Below are positions 16,800-26,358 of a stretch of 64,000 nt of DNA, one piece after another. The translations under genes and the position numbers were made by a program. Numbering within the stretch: the first letter of the stretch is position 1; each line of letters opens with the position of its first letter. This stretch comes from Zhihengliuella salsuginis (GTDB taxonomy: Bacteria; Actinomycetota; Actinomycetes; Actinomycetales; Micrococcaceae), in the NCBI RefSeq assembly GCF_014651715.1, contig NZ_BMXK01000008.1:124001-188000 (forward strand), given 5' to 3'. The notes under the pieces are model-generated. The model searched no databases, was not told where the DNA came from, and worked only from the letters and a program-made list of their open reading frames with translations.

Positions 16800-17599
16800 A
16801 GCTCGTCCTCCTCGGAATCGAACGGGGCAATAGCCTGGCTTCCGGCCGCTGACGCGACACGGACTTCCCCGGCCGGCTTGAGCTCGCGGGTTCCGTCGGC
16901 ATTGACGACGGGGATCATGGCCGTGTATTCGCCGGACTTCTCATCGCGGACGACGCGCCCATCCGCCAGCTCGATGACACGTCGGCGCATGCTGTTGACG
17001 ATGTCGTCGTCGTGTGTGGCCATGACGACGGTCGTGCCGTTCTGATTGACCTTGTCCAGGATGTTCATGATGCCGACGCTTGTGGCCGGATCGAGATTTC
17101 CGGTGGGCTCGTCGGCCAGCAGGATCCCGGGCTTGTTCACGATCGCGCGGGCGATCGCCACGCGCTGCTGCTCCCCGCCGGAAAGCTCGTGCGGCATGCG
17201 GTGCTCCTTGCCCTCGAGCCCCACCAGCTTGATCACCTCGGGCACGGTCTCCCGGATCAGGTAGCGGCTCTTGCCGATGACCTGCATCGCGAAGGCCACG
17301 TTGCCGAACACGTCCTTGTTGGGCAGGAGCCGGAAGTCCTGGAAAACGACGCCGATACCCCTCCGCAACCTCGGTACACGCCACGACGGGACACGCGCGA
17401 CGTTCTTGCCGGCCACGTAGACGTCACCGCTCGAGGAGCGCTCTTCGCGCAGGACGAGACGGAGGAAGGTCGATTTGCCGGATCCGGACGGTCCGACGAG
17501 GAACGTGAAGTCCCCCCGGTCGATCTCGAGGTCAATACCGTCCAGAGCAGGGCGCGACTTCTGGTCGTACACCTTGGTGACGTTTTCGAATCTGATCAT
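16796..17599 (-). CDS. ftsE: Cell-division ABC transporter ATPase FtsE
   Basis: 267 aa. Walker [10 protein letters not shown] (about residues 35-43), Q-loop [18 protein letters not shown], signature LSGGEQQR, Walker [13 protein letters not shown] and switch His MATHD are intact. The ATG at 17599 begins [11 protein letters not shown]; the open frame further upstream is not coding. After the usual C-terminus (about residue 229) a roughly 40-residue acidic extension is present. Works with FtsX at the septum. Confidence 0.94.
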   Translation of the reverse strand: MIRFENVTKVYDQKSRPALDGIDLEIDRGDFTFLVGPSGSGKSTFLRLVLREERSSSGDVYVAGKNVARVPSWRVPRLRRGIGVVFQDFRLLPNKDVFGNVAFAMQVIGKSRYLIRETVPEVIKLVGLEGKEHRMPHELSGGEQQRVAIARAIVNKPGILLADEPTGNLDPATSVGIMNILDKVNQNGTTVVMATHDDDIVNSMRRRVIELADGRVVRDEKSGEYTAMIPVVNADGTRELKPAGEVRVASAAGSQAIAPFDSEEDEL

Positions 17600-17785
17600 G
17601 ACGGTTCTGCCCACGCCAACCACCGGTAATAGGTTACGCGCGCGGGACTTTGCTGGGGGAAGGTACAGCACCGGCACTTGCACTTTAGCTGCCTGCGGGC
17701 GATACCCGCCGCAAGACCCTGCGCGTGTCGTTACCAGTCTGTTATCGACCGTCAGGACCATTCGTGATTCGATCCGGAAACACGA

Positions 17786-17830
17786 CGGCGGCGCGGACCG
17801 AGACATCGTTGTTCTCGGGCCGCGCCGCCG
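17786..17830 (-). terminator. Terminator of scoB
   Basis: Outer 11-bp stem CGGCGGCGCGG (17786-17796) with 17820-17830 and an inner CCGAGA/TCTCGG stem; it lies just past the scoB stop on the minus strand and is followed by TCGTGTTTCC. Confidence 0.8.
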
Positions 17831-17838
17831 GTGCGGGT

Positions 17839-18480
17839 CTAGGCCCGCGGAGCGATCGTCAGGGGCGCACCGGTCGCTGCGACCACGTCGTCGGTCGACA
17901 CACCCGGTGCGGTCTCGACGAGGACCAAGCCGTGCTCGGTGACGTCGATGACCGCGAGGTCGGTGATGATCCGATCCACGACCCCCTTGCCCGTGAGGGG
18001 GAGCGTACATTCCTCGAGAATCTTCGCCTCGCCGGCCTTCGTGACGTGCTCCATGAGGATGACAACCCGCTCGGCTCCGTGGACCAGGTCCATCGCGCCC
18101 CCCGGCCCCTTGACCATTTTTCCGGGGATCATCCAGTTGGCGAGATCTCCGGTGGCGGACACCTGCATCGCCCCGAGGATCGCCGCGTTGATCTTGCCAC
18201 CACGGATCATTCCGAAGCTGGTGGCAGAGTCGAAGTAGCTGGCACCGGGGTTGACCGTCACCGTTTCCTTGCCGGCGTTGATGAGGTCTGGATCGACGGC
18301 GTCCTCGTCGGGATAGGGGCCCACGCCCAGAATCCCATTCTCGGACTGCAGGACGACGGTCACGTCGTCGGCAACGTAGTTCGGGACCAGCGTGGGAAGG
18401 CCGATGCCGAGGTTGACGTAGTTGCCATCGTGCAGTTCAGCCGCGGCGCGCTGCGCCATCTCTTCACGTGTCAGTGCCAT
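17839..18480 (-). CDS. scoB: 3-oxoacid CoA-transferase, subunit B
   Basis: 213 aa. Contains [14 protein letters not shown] and the catalytic glutamate motif [12 protein letters not shown], typical of subunit B of succinyl-CoA:3-oxoacid or related (acetoacetate, 3-oxoadipate) CoA-transferases. Transfers CoA between acyl donors in ketone-body or aromatic degradation. Start ATG at 18480; subunit A ends 10 nt upstream. The exact acyl substrate cannot be read from sequence. Confidence 0.9.
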   Translation of the reverse strand: MALTREEMAQRAAAELHDGNYVNLGIGLPTLVPNYVADDVTVVLQSENGILGVGPYPDEDAVDPDLINAGKETVTVNPGASYFDSATSFGMIRGGKINAAILGAMQVSATGDLANWMIPGKMVKGPGGAMDLVHGAERVVILMEHVTKAGEAKILEECTLPLTGKGVVDRIITDLAVIDVTEHGLVLVETAPGVSTDDVVAATGAPLTIAPRA

Positions 18481-18490
18481 GGTCGCTCCC

Positions 18491-19270
18491 CTAGGCCTTC
18501 TCTGCGGATCGGACGGTTCGCTTCTCGATGCGCTTCTCGATTCCAGTGCCCACCTCGACGAGGCGGTGTACATAGACGCCGGGCAGGTGCACCTGGTCCG
18601 GGTCGATCTCGCCGGGTTCGACCAGTTCCTCGACCTGGGCGATGCAGACCCTGCCGGCCATCGCGGCCGGAGGTCCGAACTGACGGGCGGCCTTGTTGAA
18701 GACGAGGTTTCCGTGCCGGTCGCCCCGGAGCGCATGGACGAGGGCGTAGTCGGTCACGATCGATTCTTCGAGGACGTAGTCGTTCTCGGCCCCTCCGGGC
18801 GCGAACGGACGCACTTCTTTGCGTTTGGAGGCCTGCACGACGGCGCCCTCGGCGTCGTACTTCTGCGGGAGGCCGCCGTCGGCCACCTGGGTTCCGACGC
18901 CCGAGCGTGTGTAGAAGGCGGCGATGCCGGATCCACCGGCCCGCAGTTTCTCGGCCAGGGTTCCCTGGGGCGTGAGCTCCAGTTCGAGTTCCCCGCTGAG
19001 GTAGCGGCGCGCGAATTCCTTGTTCTCGCCGACGTACGACGACGTCATCTTGCGGATGCGTCCGGCCTCGAGCAGGACTCCCAGCCCCCAGCCGTCGACG
19101 CCGCAGTTGTTGGAAACCACCGACAGATCGCCGGCACCCTGCGCGAGGAGCGCCTCGATCAGGGCGATCGGGTTCCCCGACAGCCCGAAACCGCTGACGG
19201 CGAGCGAGGCGCCATCGGGGATGTCGGCTACCGCTTCGTTGGCGGTTCCGACCGTTTTATCGATAGTCAT
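18491..19270 (-). CDS. scoA: 3-oxoacid CoA-transferase, subunit A
   Basis: 259 aa. The glycine-rich subunit A motif [15 protein letters not shown] is present near the N-terminus, with [11 protein letters not shown] and [16 protein letters not shown] further on. It forms the heteromer with scoB downstream. ATG at 19270. Upstream (19330-19360) lies an A/T-rich stretch containing TCAAGTT. No degradative genes adjoin it, so pathway placement is open. Confidence 0.9.
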   Translation of the reverse strand: MTIDKTVGTANEAVADIPDGASLAVSGFGLSGNPIALIEALLAQGAGDLSVVSNNCGVDGWGLGVLLEAGRIRKMTSSYVGENKEFARRYLSGELELELTPQGTLAEKLRAGGSGIAAFYTRSGVGTQVADGGLPQKYDAEGAVVQASKRKEVRPFAPGGAENDYVLEESIVTDYALVHALRGDRHGNLVFNKAARQFGPPAAMAGRVCIAQVEELVEPGEIDPDQVHLPGVYVHRLVEVGTGIEKRIEKRTVRSAEKA

Positions 19271-19381
19271 CGACCCTCCAGCCTGATTCAGGCGCAGCGT
19301 CCCTGCTGCGCCACTATGATCCTAGCCACAAAATCGGCTCAAGTTAAGGACCATTAACATCAGGTTCGGCGATCAGGCCCG

Positions 19382-20494
19382 TCAGGCTTGCGCGCGCTGC
19401 CCCGCCCGCCAGCGGATGCCCGCGTCGATGAAGCCGTCGATGGCTCCGTCGAACACGGCGTCCGGCTGCGTCTCCTCGTGGCCGGTGCGCAGGTCTTTGA
19501 CCAACTGCTGGCCGTAGAGGAAGTAGGAGCGGATCTGGTCGCCCCAGCTCGCCGTGATGTTGCCGGCGAGTTCCTTCTTCTTCGCTGCCGCTTCCTCCCG
19601 CTGCTGCAGCAGCAGCCGCGTCTGCAGGACGCGCATGGCTGCCGCCCGGTTCTGGATCTGCGACTTCTCGTTCTGCATCGACACGACGATTCCGGTCGGC
19701 AGGTGGGTCATGCGTACCGCCGAGTCGGTGGTGTTGACCGACTGGCCGCCCGGACCCGAGGAGCGGAAGACGTCGATGCGGATGTCGTTCTCCGGGATGT
19801 CGACTTGCTGCGCCTCCTCCATCAGGGGGATGACTTCGACCGCGGCGAAGCTCGTCTGGCGCTTGTCGGCGGACCCGAACGGGCTGATGCGCGCGAGCCG
19901 GTGGGTGCCGGCTTCGACGGACAGCGTCCCGTACGCGTACGGTGCCTCGACTTCGAACGTGGCCGACTTGATGCCGGCGCCTTCGGCGTAGGAAGTGTCC
20001 ATCACCTTGGTCGAGTACCCCTGCCGTTCCGCCCAGCGAAGGTACATGCGCAGCAGTATCTCGGCGAAGTCCGTCGCGTCATCGCCGCCGGCTCCCGATC
20101 TGATGGTGACCACAGCGGCCCGCTCGTCGTACTCCCCGGAAAGCAGGGTGATGACTTCGAGATCCTGCAGCGCCTTCTGCAGGCTAACCAGTTCGCGGTC
20201 CGCGTCGGCCAGCATGTCGGCGTCGGCTTCGTCGGCCGCCAGTTCGACCATGACCTCGAGGTCGTCGATTCGCGAGACGATGCTCTCGAGCCGCTTGAGC
20301 TCGGCCTGACGATGCGAGAGCTTCGAAGTCACCTTCTGCGCCTCGGCGGGATCATCCCAGAGATCGGGGGCGCCGGCCTGCTCCGAGAGGTCTGCGACAT
20401 CGACGCGAATCGCCTCGATGTCGCTGACGGCCTCGATCGAGGAGTAGGTCGCGCGAAGGGCGCGGATTTCTTCGGAAAAATCAGTTGAAGCCAT
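19382..20494 (-). CDS. prfB: Peptide chain release factor 2
   Basis: 370 aa, uninterrupted. The peptidyl-hydrolysis motif is [10 protein letters not shown]; stop recognition is by the RF2-type SPF tripeptide ([13 protein letters not shown]). No in-frame TGA is found near codon 25, so the autoregulatory +1 frameshift of enterobacterial prfB is absent, as is usual in actinobacteria. In many actinobacteria prfB precedes ftsEX; here scoAB lies between. Confidence 0.96.
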   Translation of the reverse strand: MASTDFSEEIRALRATYSSIEAVSDIEAIRVDVADLSEQAGAPDLWDDPAEAQKVTSKLSHRQAELKRLESIVSRIDDLEVMVELAADEADADMLADADRELVSLQKALQDLEVITLLSGEYDERAAVVTIRSGAGGDDATDFAEILLRMYLRWAERQGYSTKVMDTSYAEGAGIKSATFEVEAPYAYGTLSVEAGTHRLARISPFGSADKRQTSFAAVEVIPLMEEAQQVDIPENDIRIDVFRSSGPGGQSVNTTDSAVRMTHLPTGIVVSMQNEKSQIQNRAAAMRVLQTRLLLQQREEAAAKKKELAGNITASWGDQIRSYFLYGQQLVKDLRTGHEETQPDAVFDGAIDGFIDAGIRWRAGQRAQA

Positions 20495-20512
20495 GGTGCC
20501 CTCAAGCCTACG

Positions 20513-20971
20513 TCATTGATTCATCGCCGACCGCGCGTCGGCCTCGACCCGAATCGGAATGCCGCTGGGGACGAACCAGCCGACGATCGGGGGGTCGACT
20601 TGCGCTTCGAGGACGACATAGGCCGTTCCCCCGTCCGCCGAGGCTCTCGCTCCGGCCAGATTCAAGGCCTGGAAGCGCGCCGAGGCGTTGGTCCGCCCGA
20701 GGTGTGTCTCGCTCCGCGCCCGGACCGAGCTGTCGGACAGGCGCACAGCTCCGCCGCCGAGGGCGGCACCGTTGGCGGCCGCGTCGGCGACCCCGTCGGC
20801 GACGGACTGGAGGCGGCGTGCCTCCAGATTGACCGATGTCGCGGCGAGCATGGCGCTGATGGCGAGGAGGGCGATCACCACGTAGCCGATGATGAGGATC
20901 ATCGACTGGCCGGTTTCGTCCTCGACATGGCCTCTGAGGCCGGCTCCTGCCTGCCGGCGTGGATGCGCCAC
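20513..20971 (-). CDS. TadG/Flp-like secreted pilus-assembly protein
   Basis: 152 aa. An N-terminal basic stretch, then GQSMILIIGYVVIALLAISAMLAATSVNLEARR, split here as a charged G-Q-S entry and one hydrophobic helix, followed by an extracytoplasmic part. This is the Flp-pilus TadG-like N-terminal domain. GTG at 20971 overlaps the upstream stop by 1 nt. Last gene of the tad operon. Function beyond pilus association is not known. Confidence 0.75.
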   Translation of the reverse strand: MAHPRRQAGAGLRGHVEDETGQSMILIIGYVVIALLAISAMLAATSVNLEARRLQSVADGVADAAANGAALGGGAVRLSDSSVRARSETHLGRTNASARFQALNLAGARASADGGTAYVVLEAQVDPPIVGWFVPSGIPIRVEADARSAMNQ

Positions 20972-21462
20972 TAGAGACCCCCGAAGATCCGGGTCGCGTC
21001 GGCGTCGACCGCGCCGACCCCGGCGTCGACGCCCGGGGGCATGAGTGGCAGTTCGATGTCGATGGACACCGCGACGGTGACCGTCCCGTCCCGCTGCATG
21101 CATCCAGGCGTGCACGAGTAGTCGATCGTCACCGATTCGGCGGAGAAGCCCATGTTCTCGCCGGCGCGCGTCGCGGCGTCGTGCGCTCTGGCGGCCCCAC
21201 TGGACTCGTCCCGCGCATTGGCGAAGGCATGTGCGGCGTGGTCGGCCGCGCCGACGGCGGCGTAGCTTGCGGCCTGGATCTGCCCCGCCGTGAGGATCAG
21301 GTAGACCAGAGGAACGAGGAGGACAACCCCGAGCATGATGAATTCGACGACTGCCGAGCCGGACTCGTCGGAGGCGAGGGCCCGCATCGCACGGGACTCG
21401 AAAAGCCGACTCCGTCCGCTCGGGCCGGCGGGGAGGACGCGCCGCTGTTTCGAGTCAGTCAT
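20971..21462 (-). CDS. TadE-like pilus-assembly protein (1)
   Basis: 163 aa. The TadE motif ESGSAVVEFIMLGVVLLVPL places one helix at about residues 35-60, with the conserved Glu in VEF. The C-terminal extracellular domain has a CTPGC pair likely to be disulphide-bonded. ATG at 21462 gives an 8-nt overlap with the upstream gene; another in-frame start at 21477 is possible. Minor pilin/pseudopilin-like role is inferred from the family. Confidence 0.78.
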   Translation of the reverse strand: MTDSKQRRVLPAGPSGRSRLFESRAMRALASDESGSAVVEFIMLGVVLLVPLVYLILTAGQIQAASYAAVGAADHAAHAFANARDESSGAARAHDAATRAGENMGFSAESVTIDYSCTPGCMQRDGTVTVAVSIDIELPLMPPGVDAGVGAVDADATRIFGGL

Positions 21463-21886
21463 AGCCGAGAGCCTCACCGCTGACCGTCAGGTCCCCTGCA
21501 ACGGGCAGGAATCCCATCAACGGGAAGCTGGTCTCGATGACAACCCGCACCCCGTTCGCGTCAGCCACCCTGAATGTCGCCGCCGAGACGTTCTCGGCGA
21601 ATCGCGGTGAGAGGGACTCCGCGACGATCCCCCGGGTCCGCTGCGCGCCGTCCTCCGCCGTCCGGTCCGCCAGCGCGCCGTAGCGGGCACCGGCAGCGGC
21701 CGCGTCCATCAACGTGTTGCGGACGTGCAGGACGAGGGCGAGCTGCAGCACGGAGATGAAGACTGCGGTCAGGAGCGCGACCACCATGACGAATTCGGCG
21801 ACGGCGGCACCGGATTCACCGGATGCGGGGTTTCTTCGGCGCGAGGGCTCGACCGCCTGCTCCCCTGCCGCGTCGTTGATTGTCAT
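21455..21886 (-). CDS. TadE-like pilus-assembly protein (2)
   Basis: 143 aa. ESGAAVAEFVMVVALLTAVF gives the TadE helix with the conserved AEF glutamate, followed by LQLALVLHVRNTLMDAAAAGARYGA and an extracytoplasmic domain. ATG 21886. It is paralogous in layout to the next gene. Together with the TadG-like product it probably forms the minor components of a Flp/Tad pilus or secretion platform. Confidence 0.78.
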   Translation of the reverse strand: MTINDAAGEQAVEPSRRRNPASGESGAAVAEFVMVVALLTAVFISVLQLALVLHVRNTLMDAAAAGARYGALADRTAEDGAQRTRGIVAESLSPRFAENVSAATFRVADANGVRVVIETSFPLMGFLPVAGDLTVSGEALGYD

Positions 21887-21906
21887 AGTGCGCTGAGACC
21901 GCGTGT

Positions 21907-22140
21907 CTAGCCGAGCCCGGAAACGCGGTTGATCGCCTGCTCGAAGAGGTCGCTCAGACGCGGACCGGCAACGGCCAGCAGCGCGGCGACGAGCACGGCG
22001 GACATGAGGGTGATCATGACCCAACCCGGGACGTCGCCCCGTTCGTCGCGGCGGACCCGGTCCGCCAGGCCGATCACGAGGGACATCGTGCTGATGAGAA
22101 GCGCGTGGCCGAGGCCGCCGTGCTTGATGAGGTTCTTCAT
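21907..22140 (-). CDS. Small Flp-type pilin candidate
   Basis: 77 aa. The sequence RRDERGDVPGWVMITLMSAV continues into a hydrophobic helix and ends in LSDLFEQAINRVSGLG. It has the size and position (after tadC, before tadE) of the Flp major pilin, and the charged RDERG lead-in before the helix could be the processed leader, but a canonical Flp cleavage motif (G followed by xxxxEY) is not evident. Best called a candidate pilin. Confidence 0.6.
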   Translation of the reverse strand: MKNLIKHGGLGHALLISTMSLVIGLADRVRRDERGDVPGWVMITLMSAVLVAALLAVAGPRLSDLFEQAINRVSGLG

Positions 22141-22175
22141 GGTTTCGCTCCTGGTGCGATTGGTGATTGCTTGTT

Positions 22176-23117
22176 CTAGAGGTTGAGATCGATCAGGGAC
22201 AGGCCCGGGTAGACGGCGAAGATGATGGTCAGGGGCAGGACGCCGAAGACGACGGGAACCATCATCCCGATCTCCTTCTTGCCGGCCGTCTCCATGAGTT
22301 CCCGCTTCGCCGCGTCGCGGACGTCCTGCGCCTGGGCGCGCACGACCTCGGCAATGGGTGTTCCGCGTTCGACGGCGACCGTCAGTGCGTCCACGAACCG
22401 GGTCATCGCCGAGAGCTCGACGCGATCCGCCATGCGGTTCAGCGCTGTCGTCAACGGCGTCCCGGCGTGGAGGTCGGCCAGCGTGAGTTGGAACTCCTCC
22501 GCGAGGTCGCCCTCGACGATGCGCGAGATCCGCTCGATGGCGCCGGTGGTGCTCTCCCCCGCCGCGACAGTGAGTGCGAGTAGTTCGGCGACGCTGGGGA
22601 ACTGGCTCAGGATTCGCCGGCTCCGGCGCTGGATCTGCTCTCCGAGGTACCACTCGCGCAGCAGGAACCCGGAGACGGTCGAGACGATCACCAGTATCGT
22701 CGCGACCAGCCAGTGCGTCGACCCGGCGAATGTCCCGAAGACCGCCCAGACCAGCGACAGGAGCAGCCCGACACCGGCCCAGCCGAGCTGGGAGGCCCTG
22801 AACTCGGTCGTAGTCATCCGGAGCCCGGCCTTCCGCAAGCGGGCCTGAAGGTGGCCGCTGATGGGGTTGATCCGGTTCACCCAGACCGTGACGTCCGCGA
22901 GGATGGGGCCGAACAGGGTGCTGATGGGTCCGAGGGCGGCATCCCGCGGTTCCCCTCCACCGAGAAGACGGGACCTGACCACTCGGGAACGCAGTTGAGG
23001 CGCGACCCGGTCCGCGAAGGAGACAGCACGCATGGCGGGCAACCGGACGAAGACCAGCCAGAGACCGGCTCCGAGTGCGCAGCCGACAGCGAGGGACCAC
23101 GTCATGATCGGGCTCAC
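22176..23117 (-). CDS. tadC: TadC-like type II secretion F-domain membrane protein
   Basis: 313 aa inner-membrane platform protein. One N-terminal helix, a pair of helices around residues 125-165, the T2SSF cytoplasmic domain (LSQFPSVAELLALTVAAGES, ERGTPIAEVVRAQAQDVRDA) and a C-terminal helix (PVVFGVLPLTIIFAVYPGL). GTG 23117 gives a 4-nt overlap with tadB; ATG 23105 is the alternative. Confidence 0.85.
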   Translation of the reverse strand: MSPIMTWSLAVGCALGAGLWLVFVRLPAMRAVSFADRVAPQLRSRVVRSRLLGGGEPRDAALGPISTLFGPILADVTVWVNRINPISGHLQARLRKAGLRMTTTEFRASQLGWAGVGLLLSLVWAVFGTFAGSTHWLVATILVIVSTVSGFLLREWYLGEQIQRRSRRILSQFPSVAELLALTVAAGESTTGAIERISRIVEGDLAEEFQLTLADLHAGTPLTTALNRMADRVELSAMTRFVDALTVAVERGTPIAEVVRAQAQDVRDAAKRELMETAGKKEIGMMVPVVFGVLPLTIIFAVYPGLSLIDLNL

Positions 23118-23968
23118 TTGATCACCCGCTCTTCTTCCGGCAGGGACCCGATGCGCAGCATGACCCGGTAGCAGATGAGCGAAACGAGCAGACCGCCGAG
23201 CAGGACGCCGGCCCCTGTCCACGTCGAGTAGGCCGCGACGGCCTGCGGTTGCATCGACAGCAGCAGGAGGATCGCCCACGGAGCGCCGACAGCCAGACGG
23301 GCGGCGTTGACCGTCCAGGACTGCCTGGCCTCGAGCTCGCCGCGCGTGCGGGCGCTCTCCCGCAGGAACGTGCTCAACGTCGCCAGCATCTGCCCCAGAT
23401 CAGAACCGCCGACCTCGCGGGTGATGCGCAGGGCGGTGATGATCTTGTCCGCAACCGGGTCCGCGAGGCGGTAGCGGAGCCGTTCGGCGGCGTCGTTGAA
23501 ACGACCGCTGGCGCGGTAGTCGAGGGCGAATTCCCGGAAGTGCAGCTGCAGGTCGCTGGGTCCCTGCGTGCTCAACTGGGCCAGTGCGTCCGGGAGGGGC
23601 AGCCCCGCGCGGATCGCGGAGCGCAGGTGGTCGACCACCTCGGGCCATTGCTCGCGCAGGGCTGCGGCACGCTTGGCAGCCCGCCACCGGAGCACCGCCC
23701 ACGGAATCGCGGATCCGAACGATCCGAAGAGCACCGCCATGATCGGGGCCGTCGTCGCGAGCAGGACGACGAATGCGCAGACGACACCGCAGATGATGGA
23801 CGCGGTGATGAAGCCGCGCTGCGAGAGGTTCTGGATCCCGGAGCGGAGGATCAGCCGCTCGACGCGGCTGGACGTCCGCGCCGTATTCGGTGTCGCCGGA
23901 ACAACCCAGGCCGAACGCCAGACGAGGAAGAGCCCCATCCCGAGCGTGAGGCCGAGCAGGAGGCTCAC
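23114..23968 (-). CDS. tadB: TadB-like type II secretion F-domain membrane protein
   Basis: 284 aa. Helices at the N-terminus and about residues 55-95, the T2SSF domain (EQWPEVVDHLRSAIRAGLPL, REVGGSDLGQMLATLSTFLRE) and two C-terminal helices. Pairs with TadC as platform for the TadA motor. GTG start overlaps the tadA stop (GTGA) and its stop overlaps tadC, so the four units are translated as a block. Confidence 0.86.
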   Translation of the reverse strand: MSLLLGLTLGMGLFLVWRSAWVVPATPNTARTSSRVERLILRSGIQNLSQRGFITASIICGVVCAFVVLLATTAPIMAVLFGSFGSAIPWAVLRWRAAKRAAALREQWPEVVDHLRSAIRAGLPLPDALAQLSTQGPSDLQLHFREFALDYRASGRFNDAAERLRYRLADPVADKIITALRITREVGGSDLGQMLATLSTFLRESARTRGELEARQSWTVNAARLAVGAPWAILLLLSMQPQAVAAYSTWTGAGVLLGGLLVSLICYRVMLRIGSLPEEERVIK

Positions 23969-25191
23969 GCAACGACCTCAGCAAGTTCGGCGAGATCGAC
24001 ACCGGCCCGTTCGAGCTTGTCGTGGACCAGTTCCGCATTGTTGTTGACCACGAGTTCGCCGCCGATCCGCGTGAAGAGCTGCGAACTCTCGATGACGCCG
24101 TTCTCCACCCGCTGCCCGAGCTTGACGATTTCGGACACCTGCCGGTGGCCGCCCGGCATGCGTTCGCAGTGCACGACCAGGTCGATGCTGGTCGCCACCG
24201 TGGGCACGACGAAGTGCGGGGTGATGTTCTCACCGGCCAGCAGCGGAAGCGTGCAGATCTTGGTGATGGCGTCGCGCGCGCTGTTCGCGTGGATACTGGC
24301 CATGGCGGGAAGACCGGCATTCATCGCGATCAGCATGTCGAGGGACTCGGCTTCGCGGACCTCGCCGATGATGACGCGATCAGGGCGCATGCGCAGCGCC
24401 TCCTTGACGAGGCGGCGCATCGTGATCTCGCCGCCGCCTTCCAAGTTGGCCTGCCGGCACTGCATCGAGACCACGTCGCGGCGGTTCACCTGGAGCTCGA
24501 AGATCTCCTCGATGGTCACGACTCGTTCGCGTACGCCGATGGCCGACGTCAGGCAGTTCAGCATCGTCGTCTTGCCGGCCTGCGTCGCTCCGGAGACGAG
24601 GACGTTCATCCCGCTCGAGATGGCAGCCTGCAGGTACCGGGCAGCGGCGGGACTCAACGATCCCAGCTCCACCAGCTGGTCGATCCGCTGTGCGCGGGCG
24701 ACGAACTTGCGGATGTTCACCGACCAGTGACGGCGAGTGATGTCCGGGATCACCACGTGGAGACGGGAACCGTCCGGCAGCGCCGCGTCCACGAAGGGCG
24801 ACGACAGGTCCAGCCGGCGACCGGAGGGTTTGAGCATTCGCTCGACGAGAGTCTCGACCTGTTCGTCGGAGAGCCTGATGGACGTCAGTTCGCTCGTACC
24901 GCCGCGGGCACAGAACACCTGGGTCGGGCTGTTGATCCAGATCTCCTCGATGGTCGGATCGTCCAGCAGGGGCTGGAGCGGGCCGAATCCCGCTACCGCG
25001 TCGAACACCTCGCGATTGACCTCGTCAAGTGCACCCAACCGCGGCAGGGTCCCGCGCATCGACCGTTCGTCGTAGTCCCGCACCGCGTCGTAGACGATGC
25101 GACGGACCTCGTTGCTCTCCCGCGCCGGGTCGAGACCGCGCATGCGAATGACTTCGCGGACCTCTTCCTCGACAATTCGGACACCGTCCAC
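23965..25191 (-). CDS. tadA: TadA/CpaF-type secretion ATPase
   Basis: 408 aa hexameric motor ATPase of Flp/Tad pili. Walker A GATQAGKTTM (about residue 200), Asp box IEEIFELQVN, Walker B MRPDRVIIGEVRE and His box SIHANSARDA are intact. GTG at 25191 follows AAGGGGAG. First gene of the locus; no TadZ/CpaE, RcpC or prepilin peptidase gene is next to it, so those must be elsewhere or missing. Confidence 0.92.
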   Translation of the reverse strand: MDGVRIVEEEVREVIRMRGLDPARESNEVRRIVYDAVRDYDERSMRGTLPRLGALDEVNREVFDAVAGFGPLQPLLDDPTIEEIWINSPTQVFCARGGTSELTSIRLSDEQVETLVERMLKPSGRRLDLSSPFVDAALPDGSRLHVVIPDITRRHWSVNIRKFVARAQRIDQLVELGSLSPAAARYLQAAISSGMNVLVSGATQAGKTTMLNCLTSAIGVRERVVTIEEIFELQVNRRDVVSMQCRQANLEGGGEITMRRLVKEALRMRPDRVIIGEVREAESLDMLIAMNAGLPAMASIHANSARDAITKICTLPLLAGENITPHFVVPTVATSIDLVVHCERMPGGHRQVSEIVKLGQRVENGVIESSQLFTRIGGELVVNNNAELVHDKLERAGVDLAELAEVVA

Positions 25192-25619
25192 CGCGTGACT
25201 CCCCTTCAGCTACCCTGCGCTCTGTCAGCCCGAGTGGAAATAGCAACCAATTAGGCATAACTGAGGCTAGCCAGCATGGGCGGTCATTACCAACCGGATC
25301 TTGGAAATTGTGGATAACTTTCTTCACCTGCGGCGGCACCCCGGCGGGGCGGCCCAACGCAGCGGGCGGGTCGCGCTGGCTGCACGAGAACCCCGATCCC
25401 ATCCGGACAGGGGCCGAGAGGCCTTCACCCGACAGGGCGCTGATCAGGCGGTCGACACCGAATCGGCCCCTTCCGTCGCGGCCGGAGAAATCCCACCCGG
25501 GGTAGCCCCGCCTCTCCGCAGCAGCACGGAAAGAAGACCACTGGAGCTTCCGTCACACCCGGGGCGCCGGTTGGCGCACGTCCACCGCCAGCCCGGCGCA
25601 GCAGGCCGGATTGGACTCG
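25192..25619. other. 428-nt non-coding gap upstream of the tad locus
   Basis: No convincing gene on either strand; the longest open frame (25301-25675, +) runs into the next gene antisense and has no ribosome site. It must hold the tadA promoter (an A/T-richer stretch at 25240-25320) and contains one perfect DnaA-box sequence, TTATCCACA, on the minus strand at 25309-25317. Short hairpins near 25565-25580 may end the gene at 25620. Confidence 0.6.
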
Positions 25620-26069
25620 CTACTCGCGCCGGAGCTTCTCGGTGGCCGCCAGGTGCCGCATGGTCGATCCACTGAAGACCAGCAGGATTCCCGCAGCCGC
25701 CGGCACCAGCAGAGCCCAGCCGAAGGCCGCGGTCATACCATCATTCGCTGGACTAATCAGGGGCACCGCCAAGATGATCTGGAAGATCTGCCACACCACG
25801 ATGGCAGCCCGGGTCCAGGCCTTGCCCCCAGCGAAGCTCCAGCCGACCCATCCCTGCCAGGCCGCGGCCCCGAGCATCACCGCGAGCAGGAAGAGGCGGC
25901 CGGGCAGTCCTACCGGCCCGGGCTGACCCAGCTGCGCCGCATAGCCGATCGCAATGCCGACGAGGGCCAGGGCTTCCAGTGCGAGGATCGCCACCACTGC
26001 TGCCACAGGGACGGACACGCGCCGCCGGCCCGCGCGCGAGGACCCTCCGGCGTCTGGGGAATCATTCAT
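25620..26069 (-). CDS. Conserved membrane protein of unknown function
   Basis: 149 aa, four predicted transmembrane helices (VPVAAVVAILALEALALVGI, RLFLLAVMLGAAAWQGWVGW, AIVVWQIFQIILAVPLI, AAFGWALLVPAAAGILLVF) and a charged C-terminus. The ATG at 26069 (MNDSPDAG) is preferred over the longer frame to 26141. Divergent from whiB. I recognise no functional motif. Confidence 0.65.
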   Translation of the reverse strand: MNDSPDAGGSSRAGRRRVSVPVAAVVAILALEALALVGIAIGYAAQLGQPGPVGLPGRLFLLAVMLGAAAWQGWVGWSFAGGKAWTRAAIVVWQIFQIILAVPLISPANDGMTAAFGWALLVPAAAGILLVFSGSTMRHLAATEKLRRE

Positions 26070-26205
26070 GCCGAACAGCCTACCGACCCGCTCAGCGCAC
26101 TCAACGGCACCCCTTCCATTGGGCTTCCATTGGGCGGTCATCCTATGCCATGGTTGTGATGAAGGCCTCAGCGTATCGCGCCATTTTCTCTTGTTAGACC
26201 CTTGT

Positions 26206-26249
26206 TTACGTATCCGTAACGTGAAAACCTAGATTGGCGGCGCTAGGAT
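26206..26249 (+). promoter_or_regulatory. Candidate whiB promoter with upstream inverted repeat
   Basis: TTACG-TATC-CGTAA (26206-26219) is a perfect 5-bp inverted repeat just upstream of GTGAAA (26221-26226), 17 nt, TAGGAT (26244-26249). The TAGGAT -10 is convincing; the -35 is weak, which would suit an activator bound at the repeat. Confidence 0.45.
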
Positions 26250-26358
26250 ATAGCCTTTTGTGCTCAAATTCGCGCGCCGCTCTCTCGGGAATCCTCCAGT
26301 CCATTCTCTGCAGGGCCCCGACCCATACTTCACCCCACACCAAGGAGCATCATCAAGC

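Noticed and set aside
19382-20494. Looked for the RF2 programmed frameshift
   Set aside because: The frame is continuous with no in-frame TGA near codon 25; normal for this phylum.
25301-25675. Possible 124-aa gene in the tad-upstream gap
   Set aside because: No ribosome site, composition unlike a protein, and it runs antisense into the 25620 gene.
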